43,722 nucleotides of DNA from Prochlorococcus sp. HOT208_60m_813I02 (GCA_002025865.1 MWOR01000208.1:1-43722); one strand, 5' to 3'; shown: positions 9,295 to 19,934, counted from the stretch's first letter. Notes: generated by a model not told the origin, from the sequence alone. A program made the numbers and translations.

Positions 9295-11868
9295 ATGAAG
9301 AATTTGGAAACATTGCTAAAAGATTATTCAGATCATGTAGCTGAAAGGGCTACCAAAGGTATACCTCCTTTACCTTTAAATGCTGAACAAACAAATTGTA
9401 TTACAAAATTATTAGAACAAGATAGTACTTACGATTCATCTTATTTACTTGATTTACTAATAAATAGAGTACCCCCAGGAGTTGATGAGGCTGCTTACGT
9501 AAAAGCAAGCTGGCTTACGGCTATTGTTAATTCCGAAAAATATTGCAAATCAATTAATCCCGAAAAAGCAATTGAAATTCTAGGAACAATGATAGGCGGA
9601 TACAACGTAAATTCCTTAGTAGAAATACTTAAAGGAGAAAATAATGTTCTCGCAAAAAAAGCGGCAAAAGTTTTAAAAAATATTATTCTTGTTTACGACT
9701 CGGCTAATGAAATTTATGAATTATCTCAAAATAATATTTATGCAAAAGAAGTTGTAACTAGTTGGGCAAATGCAGAATGGTTCAAAAATAAAAAAGTTTT
9801 GGAGAAAGAGATTACTTGTTTAGTATTTAAAGTTGACGGTGAGACAAACACAGATGACTTATCTCCAGCTGTACATGCAACAACACGCCCGGATATTCCA
9901 ATGCATGCATTAGCTATGTTGGAATTTAAAAAACCAGATGGACTAAAGATTCTTGATAATTTAAAAAAACAAAATTTACCAATAGCTTATGTTGGAGATG
10001 TTGTTGGAACAGGGAGTTCTAGAAAATCTGCTATTAATTCACTCATTTGGCATATAGGAGAAGATATCGCTTTTGTTCCCAATAAAAAAACAGGAGGAAT
10101 AATAATTGGCAGCAAAATAGCCCCAATTTTCTTCAATACTGCACAAGATTCAGGAGCTTTACCTATAGAAGCTGATGTATCTCAAATGAAAACAGGAGAT
10201 GTTATTAAAATATATCCCTATAAAGGCATTATTAAAAAAATTGAAAAAGATTCAAATAGTGAAAAATTAATAAGCAAATTCGAGTTGTATCCATCAACTC
10301 TTACTGATGAAATTCAAGCTGGCGGAAGAATTAATCTTATGATTGGAAGATCTCTTACGGACAAAATTAGAAACAAATTAGATTATCAACCAAGTGAAAC
10401 ATTTACTAGACCACAAAATCCAACCGAAAGTAGTGCCGGATTTACTCAAGCTCAAAAAATAGTAGGCAAAGCATGCGGTTTAGATGGAGTTAGGCCAGGA
10501 ATGACCTGTGAGCCAATTATGACCACAGTTGGTAGTCAAGATACTACTGGGCCAATGACTAGAGATGAATTAAAAGAACTAGCTTGTTTAGGATTTACTG
10601 CAGATTTAGTGATGCAAAGTTTTTGTCATACAGCTGCATATCCTAAACCAGTAGATCTACTTACCCATAAAGAATTACCTGATTTTATATCTCAAAGAGG
10701 TGGAGTAGCTCTTAAGCCTGGAGACGGCATCATTCATAGCTGGCTTAACAGAATGCTTCTCCCAGATACTGTTGGCACAGGAGGAGATAGTCATACAAGA
10801 TTTCCTCTTGGCATTTCATTTCCTGGAGGCTCAGGGATTGTTGCATTTGCCGCTGCAATAGGATCAATGCCATTAAATATGCCGGAATCTGTGCTGGTTA
10901 AATTTAAGGGAGAATTATTACCGGGAATTACTCTTAGAGATTTAGTTAATGCAATCCCTCTCTTCGCAATTAAGAAAGGACTATTAACTGTTGAGAAAGA
11001 AAATAAGAAAAATATATTTAACGGGAAAATTATGGAAATTGAGGGATTACCAAACCTAAAACTTGAACAAGCTTTTGAACTTACTGATGCTACTGCAGAA
11101 CGCTCATGCGCTGGTAGCTCAATACTTTTATCCCAAGAAACTGTTCAAGAATATTTAAAAAGCAATATTTGCCTGCTAGAAAAAATGATCGAGAGCAATT
11201 ATGAAGATTCAAAGTCGATTTCAAGAAGAATAAATGATATGAAAAATTGGTTAAAAAAACCATCATTAATGCAACCTGATTCAAACGCTCAGTATGAAGA
11301 AATCATTGAAATTGATTTAGCAAAAGTAACACAACCTATAGTTGCTTGCCCTAATGATCCAGATAATGTAAAAGAAATCACTGATGTTGCAAATACAAAA
11401 ATTGACGAGGTTTTTATAGGTTCTTGCATGACAAATATTGGTCATTACAGGGCAGCTGCAAAAGTTCTTGAAGGAGTACAAAATTTAAAAGCTAAATTAT
11501 GGATTTGTCCACCAACAAAAATGGATGAAGAAACTCTAAAAGCTGAAGGCTACTATAAAATATTTGAAGACTGCGGTGCAAGATTAGAGTTGCCAGGCTG
11601 TTCTTTATGTATGGGAAATCAAGCTAGAGTTGATGAAGGTTCTGTAGTATTTTCTACCAGTACAAGAAATTTTGATAATAGACTTGGCAAGAATGCGCAA
11701 GTATTTTTAGGGAGTGCAGAATTGGCAGCAGTTTGTGCACTGCTTGGAAAAATACCTGAAATAGAAGAATATCAGGATATTACTAAAAATAAAATTAATC
11801 CATATTCAGATGAACTTTATCGCTATCTTCAATTTGATGAAATACACGATTTCAGCTTGACAAAGTAA
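9295..11868 (+). CDS. acnB: Aconitate hydratase B
   Basis: It isomerises citrate to isocitrate, supplying 2-oxoglutarate for nitrogen assimilation in a cyanobacterium. The 857-aa protein follows the AcnB order: an N-terminal HEAT-like helical domain (about 1-160), then the swivel domain (near 170-380, with DGETNTDDLSPAVHATTRPDIPMHA and GDVVGTGSSRKSAINS), then the catalytic domains. The 4Fe-4S ligands fit the cysteine in FIGSCMTNIGHYRAA and the two in LPGCSLCMGNQAR near the C-terminus. GTGGDSHTRFP is another catalytic-site motif. The start is ATG 9295 with no clear Shine-Dalgarno. The ClC gene follows 9 bp after the stop. Confidence 0.96.
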   Translation: MKNLETLLKDYSDHVAERATKGIPPLPLNAEQTNCITKLLEQDSTYDSSYLLDLLINRVPPGVDEAAYVKASWLTAIVNSEKYCKSINPEKAIEILGTMIGGYNVNSLVEILKGENNVLAKKAAKVLKNIILVYDSANEIYELSQNNIYAKEVVTSWANAEWFKNKKVLEKEITCLVFKVDGETNTDDLSPAVHATTRPDIPMHALAMLEFKKPDGLKILDNLKKQNLPIAYVGDVVGTGSSRKSAINSLIWHIGEDIAFVPNKKTGGIIIGSKIAPIFFNTAQDSGALPIEADVSQMKTGDVIKIYPYKGIIKKIEKDSNSEKLISKFELYPSTLTDEIQAGGRINLMIGRSLTDKIRNKLDYQPSETFTRPQNPTESSAGFTQAQKIVGKACGLDGVRPGMTCEPIMTTVGSQDTTGPMTRDELKELACLGFTADLVMQSFCHTAAYPKPVDLLTHKELPDFISQRGGVALKPGDGIIHSWLNRMLLPDTVGTGGDSHTRFPLGISFPGGSGIVAFAAAIGSMPLNMPESVLVKFKGELLPGITLRDLVNAIPLFAIKKGLLTVEKENKKNIFNGKIMEIEGLPNLKLEQAFELTDATAERSCAGSSILLSQETVQEYLKSNICLLEKMIESNYEDSKSISRRINDMKNWLKKPSLMQPDSNAQYEEIIEIDLAKVTQPIVACPNDPDNVKEITDVANTKIDEVFIGSCMTNIGHYRAAAKVLEGVQNLKAKLWICPPTKMDEETLKAEGYYKIFEDCGARLELPGCSLCMGNQARVDEGSVVFSTSTRNFDNRLGKNAQVFLGSAELAAVCALLGKIPEIEEYQDITKNKINPYSDELYRYLQFDEIHDFSLTK

Positions 11869-11877
11869 TCATGGACC

Positions 11878-13236
11878 ATGCCAAACTTCATAAAAGATAA
11901 TATTCAAAAAACAAGTAATAATTCTTCTCTTAGCATCAAAAAATTATTAAAACAAAGATCTCTAGTAGTTGCATTTTCGCTCTTATTAACAGGTCTAGGG
12001 GCTTCAATTACAAGCATATCTTTTAAAACTGGAATCTATTTTATTAATAATTGGAGATTAGCATTATTAGACCAATTACCATCTATTGCGGTCTTACCTA
12101 TTTTTGGAGCTCTAGGAGGAGCTATTGCAGGATATTTGATAAAAAATGTAGCACCTGCCGCAAAAGGTTCAGGTGTGAGTCAAATCATGGGTTTCTTAAG
12201 ACATAAAAAAGTTCCAATGAATTTAAAAGTAGGATTAGTAAAGCTCATATCAGGAATTATTGCGATTGGTAGTGGATTCCCTTTAGGTCCAGAAGGTCCA
12301 TCAGTTCAAATGGGAGGATCCGTAGCATGGCAAATGGCCAAGTGGCTCAAAGCTCCTACAGCTTTCAGAAGAGTAATAGTAGCAGCAGGTGGTGGTGCTG
12401 GTATAGCTGCAGTATTTAGCGCTCCATTAGGAGGGTTTATCTATGCAATAGAGGAGTTATTAAACTCTGCTAGACCAGTAATTTTATTATTAGTAGTAAT
12501 TACAACTTTTATTGCAGATTCATCTGCTGATATTATACAAGCCTTGGGTTTGGATCCTAAAGCAGGAGGCTTTGATTTTAACCTCGGATTTTTGATTCAA
12601 AAAGAATACGACCCATCAGTTTTTTTCTTACCTGTAGATTTTATTTACCTAGTTTTACTAGGAATAATTATTGGGATATTTGCAGAATTGTACAGCAGAT
12701 ATGTTTTGTTAATGCAAAATCTTGGGAAAAAGTGGTATAAAAATAAATTTGTTTTAAAAATGAGTATCTGTGGACTTATTTTAGGAAGTATCTACTCTTT
12801 TTTACCCAGTACATTTCATAATTTAGATGAATTACAGAAAATAATAGCTGAACAAAATACAAGTATTGGAATTGCTTTATTAGCAGTTTTAGTACTATTT
12901 ATCACGACAGGTTTAGCTGCAGCATCCGGAGCTCCTGGAGGATTATTCTATCCAATGCTTACTTTAGGAGGTTCTATCGGACTAATAATGGGGAGCTGGG
13001 TAGAAATTGCTACAGGACATGCACCAAGTACATACATTTTTGCGGGAATGGGAGCTTTCGTAGCAGGGTGTTCGCGAACGCCAATAACAGCAATGTTTTT
13101 AGCTTTTGCTTTAACAAAAAATTTATTAATAATGAAACCTGTGTTAATCAGCTGCATAGCCAGTTTCTTGATAGCAAGAGCTTTTAATGAAGAATCAATT
13201 TATGAGAGACAAATACTAATAGAATTAGAAGACTAA
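11878..13236 (+). CDS. ClC-family chloride channel / H+-Cl- antiporter
   Basis: This is a 452-aa polytopic membrane protein. The chloride-selectivity signatures are present: KGSGVSQ (97-102, the GSGIP position), GSGFPLGPEGPSVQ with the gating glutamate at E139, and GAPGGLFYP near residues 345-353. The pair E192-E193 in FIYAIEELL matches the internal proton-glutamate position of the E. coli exchanger CLC-ec1, so I infer an H+/Cl- antiporter rather than a passive channel. It has no C-terminal CBS domains. A second ATG at 11871 is out of frame. It ends 10 bp before the convergent purU gene. A role in ion or pH homeostasis is inference. Confidence 0.9.
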   Translation: MPNFIKDNIQKTSNNSSLSIKKLLKQRSLVVAFSLLLTGLGASITSISFKTGIYFINNWRLALLDQLPSIAVLPIFGALGGAIAGYLIKNVAPAAKGSGVSQIMGFLRHKKVPMNLKVGLVKLISGIIAIGSGFPLGPEGPSVQMGGSVAWQMAKWLKAPTAFRRVIVAAGGGAGIAAVFSAPLGGFIYAIEELLNSARPVILLLVVITTFIADSSADIIQALGLDPKAGGFDFNLGFLIQKEYDPSVFFLPVDFIYLVLLGIIIGIFAELYSRYVLLMQNLGKKWYKNKFVLKMSICGLILGSIYSFLPSTFHNLDELQKIIAEQNTSIGIALLAVLVLFITTGLAAASGAPGGLFYPMLTLGGSIGLIMGSWVEIATGHAPSTYIFAGMGAFVAGCSRTPITAMFLAFALTKNLLIMKPVLISCIASFLIARAFNEESIYERQILIELED

Positions 13237-13246
13237 TAAACTATCT

Positions 13247-14101
13247 TTAATCAAAAACAGCAGTTTTACTGTTATAAACAAATACTTGATGATTCAGATG
13301 TAATCTAACTGCTCTTGCTAAAGCTATTCTTTCAATATCTCTTCCTTTTCTAATCAAATCATCAATTTCATCCCTATGACTTACATTAACTGTGCATTGC
13401 TCTATTATCGGGCCTTCATCAAGATCTTCAGTAACATAGTGAGCAGTAGCACCGATTAATTTAACACCTCTCTTCCATGCTCGATGATATGGCTGCCCTC
13501 CCTTAAATGCAGGTAAGAAAGAGTGGTGAATATTTATTATTGAAGAAAACTTTTTTAAAAAAGAATCACTCAAAATTTGCATATATTTGGCTAATACAAC
13601 AAGATCAATTTCATATTCTTTTAGTAAATTTAAAAATTGATCTTCAACATTAGATTTATCAGTTTTAAAGGTGTCAATATGGACAAATTTTGCATTAAAA
13701 TCATTTGCAATATTTTCAAGATCAGAATGATTTGAAATTATTAACGGGACTTTCATTTTGAGTTCTCCATTTCTTACTCGCCAAAGTAAATCAATCAAAC
13801 AATGATTTTGTTTACTCACGAAAATAGCAACATTTGGAATTTCATCAGAATAATTTACATTAAATTTTCCATTTACTGCATTTGCAATTTTTTCAAATTC
13901 TTTATAAATTTCATCTCTATTAAGAGATTCATTGTTACTATTCCATTCGATTCGACTAAGAAACAAACCCGCATCTTGATCTGTATGATGATCGGAATGT
14001 TTTATGTTGCCACCATAAGTTGAAATCCAACTTGTAAGTAAACTTACAAGGCCAGGACGATCGGGACAAACAATTTTGAATATAATTGAAGGATGTTCCA
14101 A
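13247..14101 (-). CDS. purU: Formyltetrahydrofolate deformylase
   Basis: It hydrolyses 10-formyl-tetrahydrofolate to formate and THF, balancing one-carbon pools. The 284-aa protein has an N-terminal ACT regulatory domain (about 5-85, FKIVCPDRPGLVSLLTSWI) and a C-terminal formyltransferase-fold domain. The second domain carries INIHHSFLPAFKGGQPYHRAWKRGVKLIGATAHYVTEDLDEGPII, which holds the catalytic Asn, His and Asp of this fold. The ACT domain separates it from the related PurN. In E. coli, methionine and glycine control PurU through the ACT domain; this is assumed, not seen, here. It is divergent from the FAD oxidoreductase gene, 48 bp between starts. Confidence 0.94.
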   Translation of the reverse strand: MEHPSIIFKIVCPDRPGLVSLLTSWISTYGGNIKHSDHHTDQDAGLFLSRIEWNSNNESLNRDEIYKEFEKIANAVNGKFNVNYSDEIPNVAIFVSKQNHCLIDLLWRVRNGELKMKVPLIISNHSDLENIANDFNAKFVHIDTFKTDKSNVEDQFLNLLKEYEIDLVVLAKYMQILSDSFLKKFSSIINIHHSFLPAFKGGQPYHRAWKRGVKLIGATAHYVTEDLDEGPIIEQCTVNVSHRDEIDDLIRKGRDIERIALARAVRLHLNHQVFVYNSKTAVFD

Positions 14102-14149
14102 AAAATCTTTAACTATTAAATCAAATAAGCAAGTATATCTAATATATCA

Positions 14150-15232
14150 ATGAAAAGCTTAAAAGAAAATTTTCAAAAAGCACACATAGTTATTGTTGGA
14201 TCAGGGATTATTGGAAAATTTAATGCCTTAGAATTATCAAAATTAGGTTTCCAGGTAACGATAATAGATCCAGCTCAACACCAAAATAGTAGCAATGCAG
14301 CTTTAGGGTTACTAATGGGTAATATGTATCAAAAAAGAAAAGGTAGAAGCTGGGATCTCAGAAAACAAAGTATTGAATTATGGCCACAATGGATTACATT
14401 CCTACAAAAATTTAATTATGAATTAAATATCGAAAAACCATTAATACAACTAACTACTGATAAAGAAAAATTTAAAAAATTAGAGAAATTTGTTTATGAA
14501 AATAATGATCAAAACTTGCGAATATTAGAAAGAGACTCAATATTTATCAAGAATATAAATAAAGCCTTCCAAGCAAAAAATATAAAAGGAATGATCTCTT
14601 TCAAAGATGGAAGAATAAATCCTTTTTCTTTACTTCAAACATTAGATAAATATCTAAAACATAAAAAAGTAAATTATTTGGGAGAAAAAATAATAAAAAT
14701 AAGAAAATCAAACAATCAATGGATTTCTACAACAAAGAATAATGAAAACATCAAATCTGACATGGTTATTTTGTGTAATTCACTAAAAGCGATCGATTTA
14801 ATAGATAGCCTATCGCACAACATCAAATTAAAACCTGTTTTAGGTCAAGCCATAGAAATTGAGATAAATGATGCAGAAGTTGATTTATTATCGCTACCAA
14901 AACAATTCAATATAAATGGTAAAAATATAATTCCAAAATCAAACAATAAGCTAATTATTGGATCAACTGACGAATATAGTACTAAGCCAGAAGAAAATAC
15001 ATTCGAAAAACTCACAAATTTTCTCGATAAAAGACCAAATTGGCTGATGAGAGGAAAAATTTCTAAAAAATGGTACGGAATAAGGTCAAGACCAGATGGT
15101 GAGCCTTCACCAATAATGAAAAGTCTTGGAGATGGAGTAATTATATGTACAGGTTTTTATAAAAATGGAATTTTACTAGCTCCGGCTTGTTCTAAATGGG
15201 TTGCTAATGAAATTAAAAATTACCTTTACTAA
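14150..15232 (+). CDS. FAD-dependent D-amino acid/glycine oxidase-family oxidoreductase
   Basis: This is a 360-aa protein of the DAO family. It begins with an FAD dinucleotide-binding segment [29 protein letters not shown] (about 11-40). The substrate-domain end carries [46 protein letters not shown], where [11 protein letters not shown] matches the C-terminal FAD-contact motif. Possible roles are glycine oxidase ThiO in thiamine synthesis or a D-amino acid dehydrogenase. No thi gene is nearby to decide, so I give no symbol. Its stop overlaps the convergent dnaK stop by 4 bp. Confidence 0.8.
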   Translation: MKSLKENFQKAHIVIVGSGIIGKFNALELSKLGFQVTIIDPAQHQNSSNAALGLLMGNMYQKRKGRSWDLRKQSIELWPQWITFLQKFNYELNIEKPLIQLTTDKEKFKKLEKFVYENNDQNLRILERDSIFIKNINKAFQAKNIKGMISFKDGRINPFSLLQTLDKYLKHKKVNYLGEKIIKIRKSNNQWISTTKNNENIKSDMVILCNSLKAIDLIDSLSHNIKLKPVLGQAIEIEINDAEVDLLSLPKQFNINGKNIIPKSNNKLIIGSTDEYSTKPEENTFEKLTNFLDKRPNWLMRGKISKKWYGIRSRPDGEPSPIMKSLGDGVIICTGFYKNGILLAPACSKWVANEIKNYLY

Positions 15233-17136
15233 TCTTTTGTTTCAGTAAAGTCTGCATCAATTACATCATCTCCGCCTTTTTCGTTTGAATCGCTCTGATC
15301 AGGACCGCCTGCAGCACCAGGTGATGGTGGCTGATTACCTGGTTGCTGATAAACAGATGAACCAACTGAATATAGTTCTTGCTGAAGTTCTTCAAGAAGT
15401 TTTTTCATTGATTCATAATCTTCTTTTGAAGTTGCTTCTTTTAAAGCATTACTTTTTTCTTCAACTTTAGACTTTGCTGCAGCATCAATTTTGTCACCTA
15501 ACTCACCAAGTTGCTTTTCTGTCTGATATACGAGTGTTTCAGCTTGATTTTTTAAATCGATTTTTTCTCTTTTTTCTTTATCTGCAGATGCATTTGATTC
15601 AGCATCCTTTACCATTTTTTCTACTTCATTATCAGATAGAGTTGAAGCACCAGTAATAGAAATACTTTGTTCTTTACCGCTTCCTTTGTCTTTAGCAGTA
15701 ACACTAAGAATACCATTTGCATCAATATCAAATGTAACTTCAATTTGGGGAACGCCTCTTGGTGCTGAAGGTATACCATCCAATCTAAAAGTTCCTAAGC
15801 TTTTGTTATCAGAAGCCATTTCTCTTTCACCCTGTAAAACGTGAATTTCAACATTTGTTTGACCGTCTACAGCAGTTGAATATGTTTCAGATTTCTTTGT
15901 GGGTACTGTAGTATTTCGATTTATCATTTTTGTCATTACTCCCCCTAAAGTCTCTACACCTAAAGAGAGTGGAGTAACGTCGAGCAACAATATATCTTTA
16001 ACTTCTCCTGCTAAAACTCCTCCCTGAATTGCAGCTCCAACAGCTACTACTTCATCAGGATTAACAGTTTGATTTGGTTCTTTACCAATTATTTTTTTAA
16101 CTAAATCTAAGACAGCAGGTATTCTTGATGAGCCTCCTACCATAACAACTTCATCAATTTCACTTGTAGAAATTTTTGCATCGCTTATAGCTCTCTCAAC
16201 TGGGGTCTTACACCTATCAATTAAAGAAGCCGCTAACTCCTCAAACTTTGCTCTAGTAAGGTTCAAATCTAAATGTTTTGGTCCTTCGGGCGTCGCTGTA
16301 ATAAAAGGTAAATTTATTTCACTTTGAGTAGCATTTGAGAGCTCTATTTTTGCTTTTTCTGCAGCTTCAGTCAATCTTTGCAAAGCTTGCTTATCTTGTC
16401 TGAGATCAATTCCCTCATTAGATTTAAAAGTATTGGCTAAGTGATCTACTATGCATCTATCAAAATCATCACCACCTAAATGTGTATCTCCAGATGTAGA
16501 TAGAACTTCAGTTACTCCATCACCAGCTTCAATAACTGAAACATCAAATGTACCTCCCCCTAAATCAAAAACAAGGATTTTTTCATTTTCTTTATCCAAA
16601 CCATATGCTAAAGCGGCAGCAGTTGGCTCATTAACGATTCTGAGAACTTCTAAACCTGCAATCTTTCCAGCATCTTTCGTAGCCTGTCTTTGAGAATCAT
16701 TAAAATATGCTGGGACTGTAATTACAGCCTGTGTAACTTTGTCACCAAGATATTTACCTGCATCATCTGCTAACTTTCTTAAAACTTGAGAACTCACTTC
16801 TTCAGGGGAGAACTGTTTATCCAGAATAGGACATTTTAATTTGACACTAGAACCAGATTTTTCAACAGAATAACTAACTTCTTTAGATTCTTCATTAACT
16901 TCATCAACTCTTCTACCAACAAAACGTTTTGCAGAATAAAAAGTATTTTCAGGGTTCATTACAGCTTGTCTTTTTGCTATTTGTCCAACAAGCTGATCTT
17001 GATTTTTAGTATATGCAACAACTGATGGAGTAGTTCTGAAACCCTCAGCATTTGCTATTACAGTAGGCTTACCACCTTCCATTACAGCGACACAACTATT
17101 AGTTGTTCCTAAATCAATACCTACTACCTTACCCAT
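15229..17136 (-). CDS. dnaK: Molecular chaperone DnaK (Hsp70)
   Basis: This is an ATP-dependent Hsp70 chaperone working with DnaJ and GrpE. The chosen start, ATG 17136, gives [22 protein letters not shown], the universal Hsp70 N-terminus. The frame stays open 21 codons further up, but that stretch is not Hsp70-like. The 635-aa protein has ATPase motifs ([43 protein letters not shown]), the linker [14 protein letters not shown], a substrate-binding domain, and a Gly/Pro-rich tail ending [13 protein letters not shown]. The complete tail resembles the main heat-inducible DnaK2 of cyanobacteria. No CIRCE element is seen, but there are dyads just upstream. It is divergent from aroE. Neither grpE nor dnaJ is adjacent. 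Confidence 0.96.
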   Translation of the reverse strand: MGKVVGIDLGTTNSCVAVMEGGKPTVIANAEGFRTTPSVVAYTKNQDQLVGQIAKRQAVMNPENTFYSAKRFVGRRVDEVNEESKEVSYSVEKSGSSVKLKCPILDKQFSPEEVSSQVLRKLADDAGKYLGDKVTQAVITVPAYFNDSQRQATKDAGKIAGLEVLRIVNEPTAAALAYGLDKENEKILVFDLGGGTFDVSVIEAGDGVTEVLSTSGDTHLGGDDFDRCIVDHLANTFKSNEGIDLRQDKQALQRLTEAAEKAKIELSNATQSEINLPFITATPEGPKHLDLNLTRAKFEELAASLIDRCKTPVERAISDAKISTSEIDEVVMVGGSSRIPAVLDLVKKIIGKEPNQTVNPDEVVAVGAAIQGGVLAGEVKDILLLDVTPLSLGVETLGGVMTKMINRNTTVPTKKSETYSTAVDGQTNVEIHVLQGEREMASDNKSLGTFRLDGIPSAPRGVPQIEVTFDIDANGILSVTAKDKGSGKEQSISITGASTLSDNEVEKMVKDAESNASADKEKREKIDLKNQAETLVYQTEKQLGELGDKIDAAAKSKVEEKSNALKEATSKEDYESMKKLLEELQQELYSVGSSVYQQPGNQPPSPGAAGGPDQSDSNEKGGDDVIDADFTETKD

Positions 17137-17180
17137 GGGTAAATTATTTATGTTTGTTATTATCCATAATCGGTCATTGA

Positions 17181-17204
17181 CGTCTTTATTGTTACTCAAA
17201 GACG
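17181..17204. repeat. 7-bp dyad in the dnaK/aroE divergent promoter region
   Basis: CGTCTTT (17181-17187) and AAAGACG (17198-17204) are perfect complements around a 10-nt spacer, 45 bp before the dnaK ATG. A second small dyad, GTTC-CC-GAAC, follows at 17212-17221. This is not the CIRCE sequence (TTAGCACTC-N9-GAGTGCTAA). An operator for dnaK or aroE is a possibility only. Confidence 0.4.
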
Positions 17205-17253
17205 GGGTGTGGTTCCCGAACAGATCACTACTTTTAAGGTTAAAATTCTAAAA

Positions 17254-18114
17254 ATGATTTCAAGTAAGACATCTTTTATAGCATTAATTGGCAATCCAGT
17301 AAGCCATTCTTTATCCCCAATTATGCAAAATGCTGCCCTTAAATATTTAGGGTTAGATTTAATCTATATCGCTTTACCTTGTAAAAATGAAGATCTAGAA
17401 TTAGTTATTAATTCTTTAAAAAAAATTAATTGCAAAGGTTTAAACATTACAATTCCCCACAAAGAAAAAGTATTTAACCTTTGTAGTGAAATCTCCCCTA
17501 TTGCTAAACAACTTAAAGCAATTAATACCCTGAAATTAAATTCTGAAAAAGAATGGAGCGCAACTAATACCGATGTAGAAGGATTTATTTATCCATTAAA
17601 AAATTTAAACTTAGCAAAGAAGAAATCAATAGTTCTTGGCTCTGGGGGTGCATCAAGATCTGTTATTCAAGGTTTAATAAATTTAAATCTTTCAACAATT
17701 TCAGTAATATCACGTAACAAATCATCACTAGATGAATTAATAAAAAACTTTGATAATCAAATTCAACTGCAGGGTTTTTTAAATGATGATGATCCAGCCC
17801 AAATTTTAATTCGGGAAGCAGATTTGATTGTAAATACAACACCCGCGGGGATGAAAACAACTAAATATGAATATAATGTAATGCCATATGGCGAAGCTTT
17901 TTGGAGATCTCTTAACTCGCAAACAATCGTTTACGATTTAATCTATAATCCTGCCCCAACTAGTTTATTAAAATTTTGCGCCAATAAAGGATGCATGACT
18001 ATAAATGGTTTGGAAATGCTTGTTGCTCAAGGAATAAAATCATTATCATTTTGGACAGATGGTTTAGAAGTACCTTTTCATGTAATGAATGACGCACTAA
18101 AAAAATATCTTTAA
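17254..18114 (+). CDS. aroE: Shikimate dehydrogenase
   Basis: It reduces 3-dehydroshikimate with NADPH to shikimate. ATG 17254 gives 286 aa starting MISSKTSFIALIGNPVSHSLSPIMQNAA, the expected AroE N-terminus with the shikimate-binding serines. An upstream GTG at 17209 would add 15 residues that do not look conserved. NITIPHK carries the catalytic lysine, and NTDVEGF the paired aspartate. GSGGASRSVIQGLINL is the NADP-binding loop, and NGLEMLVAQG near the C-terminus is typical. It lies about 105 bp before rpsF on the same strand. Confidence 0.94.
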   Translation: MISSKTSFIALIGNPVSHSLSPIMQNAALKYLGLDLIYIALPCKNEDLELVINSLKKINCKGLNITIPHKEKVFNLCSEISPIAKQLKAINTLKLNSEKEWSATNTDVEGFIYPLKNLNLAKKKSIVLGSGGASRSVIQGLINLNLSTISVISRNKSSLDELIKNFDNQIQLQGFLNDDDPAQILIREADLIVNTTPAGMKTTKYEYNVMPYGEAFWRSLNSQTIVYDLIYNPAPTSLLKFCANKGCMTINGLEMLVAQGIKSLSFWTDGLEVPFHVMNDALKKYL

Positions 18115-18175
18115 AAAAATAAACCTATTTGTCAATAAATTACCTATCGTAATGTATCGTTAATAATGAACAGAC

Positions 18176-18198
18176 GCTCATCACATCAATTTATGAGC
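18176..18198 (+). repeat. Small inverted repeat in the rpsF leader
   Basis: GCTCAT (18176-18181) and ATGAGC (18193-18198) pair around an 11-nt loop, 20 bp before the rpsF ATG. S6 genes in several phyla are autoregulated through a leader hairpin bound by the S6-S18 pair. The diagnostic CCG bulge is not evident here, so the match is weak. Confidence 0.25.
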
Positions 18199-18218
18199 CA
18201 AAGACCTTGTCTGAAACT

Positions 18219-18680
18219 ATGAACGATCAACAATCTTATTACGAAACCATGTATATCCTCCGCCCAGACATTGCGGAAGATGAAGTAACTAATCACATTG
18301 ATAAATACAATAAACTTTTAGAAGAATTTGGAGGTACGATTCTCGATAGTCAAATGAGGGGTAAGAGAAGATTAGCCTATCAAATAGCTAAACATAGAGA
18401 AGGTATTTACGTGCAACTAAGTCACCAAGGTGATGGGCAACATATTTTCAAAATTGAAAAGGCAATGAGACTAAGTGAAGATGTTATTAGATACATGACC
18501 GTTAAACAAGATGGTCCTTTACCAACCCCAAGACCTACGAACAAGAGTACATCTCAATCAGAGAAAAAAGATAATCCAGATGCTAAAGTTGAATCTAAAG
18601 AAAACCAGCCAGTAGCAAGTTCAGTTACTTCAACTTTGGTAAAGGATGATGCTGAAACAAAAGAAAATGCAGAATCTTAA
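18219..18680 (+). CDS. rpsF: 30S ribosomal protein S6
   Basis: This is a small-subunit platform protein that pairs with S18. ATG 18219 gives [23 protein letters not shown], the S6 N-terminus; an in-frame TTG at 18207 would add four residues. The S6 fold runs to about residue 100 ([44 protein letters not shown]). It is followed by about 50 residues of low-complexity Lys/Glu/Ser/Thr/Pro sequence, longer than the usual roughly 100-110 aa S6. Neither ssb nor rpsR is adjacent, unlike in many bacteria. The stop is only 3 bp from the convergent argG stop. Confidence 0.93.
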   Translation: MNDQQSYYETMYILRPDIAEDEVTNHIDKYNKLLEEFGGTILDSQMRGKRRLAYQIAKHREGIYVQLSHQGDGQHIFKIEKAMRLSEDVIRYMTVKQDGPLPTPRPTNKSTSQSEKKDNPDAKVESKENQPVASSVTSTLVKDDAETKENAES

Positions 18681-18683
18681 ATG

Positions 18684-19898
18684 TCAATCTTTTGTTTTTG
18701 AATTTAACTCAGCCCATATTTTATTAGACATACCCCACATATAAATAAAACCCTCTGCTAAAGAATGATTAAAGACATCATCTTTGCTATAAGTTGCCAA
18801 ATCTTCTCTGTAAAGTGAATTATTTTCCGATATTCTTCCAATGACAATTGCGTTCCCCTTGTAAAGTCTAATCTTTACTCTTCCATTAACTGAAGTTTGA
18901 GTCGATGATATAAATGCATCTAAACTTTCTTTAAGAGGTCCAAACCAAAAACCTTGATAAACTAGTTGACCCCATTTTTTCTCCACTATTCCTTTAAAGT
19001 CGACAACATCTGGGTTTAAGGTTATGCTCTCTAATTCTTTATGAGCTTTGATCAAAAGTAAGAGACCTGGTGTTTCGTAAATCTCTCTACTTTTAATTCC
19101 TACTACTCGATCCTCAATCATATCTATTCTTCCAAAACCGTGTTTACCTGCAAGATCATTAGCTTTTTGAATAATCTCTACTGGAGTTAAAAATTCATCA
19201 TTAATTCCAATTGGAAGCCCATCTTTAAAAACAATTTCTATATCTTGATGGGAATCAGGTGAATTATCAATTGATGATGTCATCGAAAATATATCCTCAG
19301 GTGCTTCTTGCATTGGGTCTTCTAATATGCCCGCTTCAATACTCCTACCAAGTAAATTAACATCTATTGAATATGGTGATTTTTTTGATACTGGTGCAGG
19401 TATACCAAATTTTTCTCCATACACTATTGCCTCTTCTCTACTCATGTTCCACTCCCTTGCAGGCGTAATTATTTTTAAATCAGGTCCTAAAGCATTAATT
19501 GCTAAATCAAACCTAACTTGATCATTCCCTTTACCAGTGCATCCATGAGCTACTGCATCGGCATTAATCTCCCTAGCAATATTCACTAGATTTTCAGCAA
19601 TTAAAGGCCTAGCAAGAGCAGTAGACAAAGGATATTTATCTAAATACAATGCATTTGCTCTAATGGCTGGGAATGCGTATCGCTCAACAAAATTATTAAC
19701 TAAATTACCAACGATTGATTTAGATGCACCAGAATTTAAAGCTTTTTGCCTAATAAGTTCTAAATCCTCACCTTGTCCAAGATCTGCTACAAAAGTAACC
19801 ACTTCTGAAATTCCATATTCATTTTTTAGATAAGGAATACAGACGCTCGTATCTACACCGCCAGAATACGCTAATATAACTTTTTTTATCTGCTGCAT
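18684..19898 (-). CDS. argG: Argininosuccinate synthase
   Basis: It joins citrulline and aspartate with ATP in arginine synthesis. The 404-aa length is normal. [19 protein letters not shown] at the N-terminus is the PP-loop ATP site, followed by [27 protein letters not shown] and [24 protein letters not shown], all family signatures. The start is ATG 19898. It lies 36 bp downstream of a small membrane-protein gene on the same strand, so a shared transcript is possible. Confidence 0.96.
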   Translation of the reverse strand: MQQIKKVILAYSGGVDTSVCIPYLKNEYGISEVVTFVADLGQGEDLELIRQKALNSGASKSIVGNLVNNFVERYAFPAIRANALYLDKYPLSTALARPLIAENLVNIAREINADAVAHGCTGKGNDQVRFDLAINALGPDLKIITPAREWNMSREEAIVYGEKFGIPAPVSKKSPYSIDVNLLGRSIEAGILEDPMQEAPEDIFSMTSSIDNSPDSHQDIEIVFKDGLPIGINDEFLTPVEIIQKANDLAGKHGFGRIDMIEDRVVGIKSREIYETPGLLLLIKAHKELESITLNPDVVDFKGIVEKKWGQLVYQGFWFGPLKESLDAFISSTQTSVNGRVKIRLYKGNAIVIGRISENNSLYREDLATYSKDDVFNHSLAEGFIYMWGMSNKIWAELNSKTKD

Positions 19899-19934
19899 CT
19901 AAATTTGCTCCATAAATTTAAATTTTTGACGTAA

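Noticed and set aside
15285..16693. Plus-strand open frames of 60-80 codons inside dnaK.
   Set aside because: They are antisense to a full, conserved Hsp70 gene, and their composition reflects the complementary codons.
17137..17199. N-terminal extension of DnaK up to an in-frame start at 17199.
   Set aside because: The extra 21 residues do not resemble any Hsp70 N-terminus, and [13 protein letters not shown] at ATG 17136 is the universal start. The extension would also cover the dyad region.
18129..18166. A -35/-10 promoter for rpsF (TTGTCA with TAATGT or TAATAAT).
   Set aside because: Spacing is 15 or 26 bp, not near 17, and the tract is AT-rich enough to give such matches by chance.
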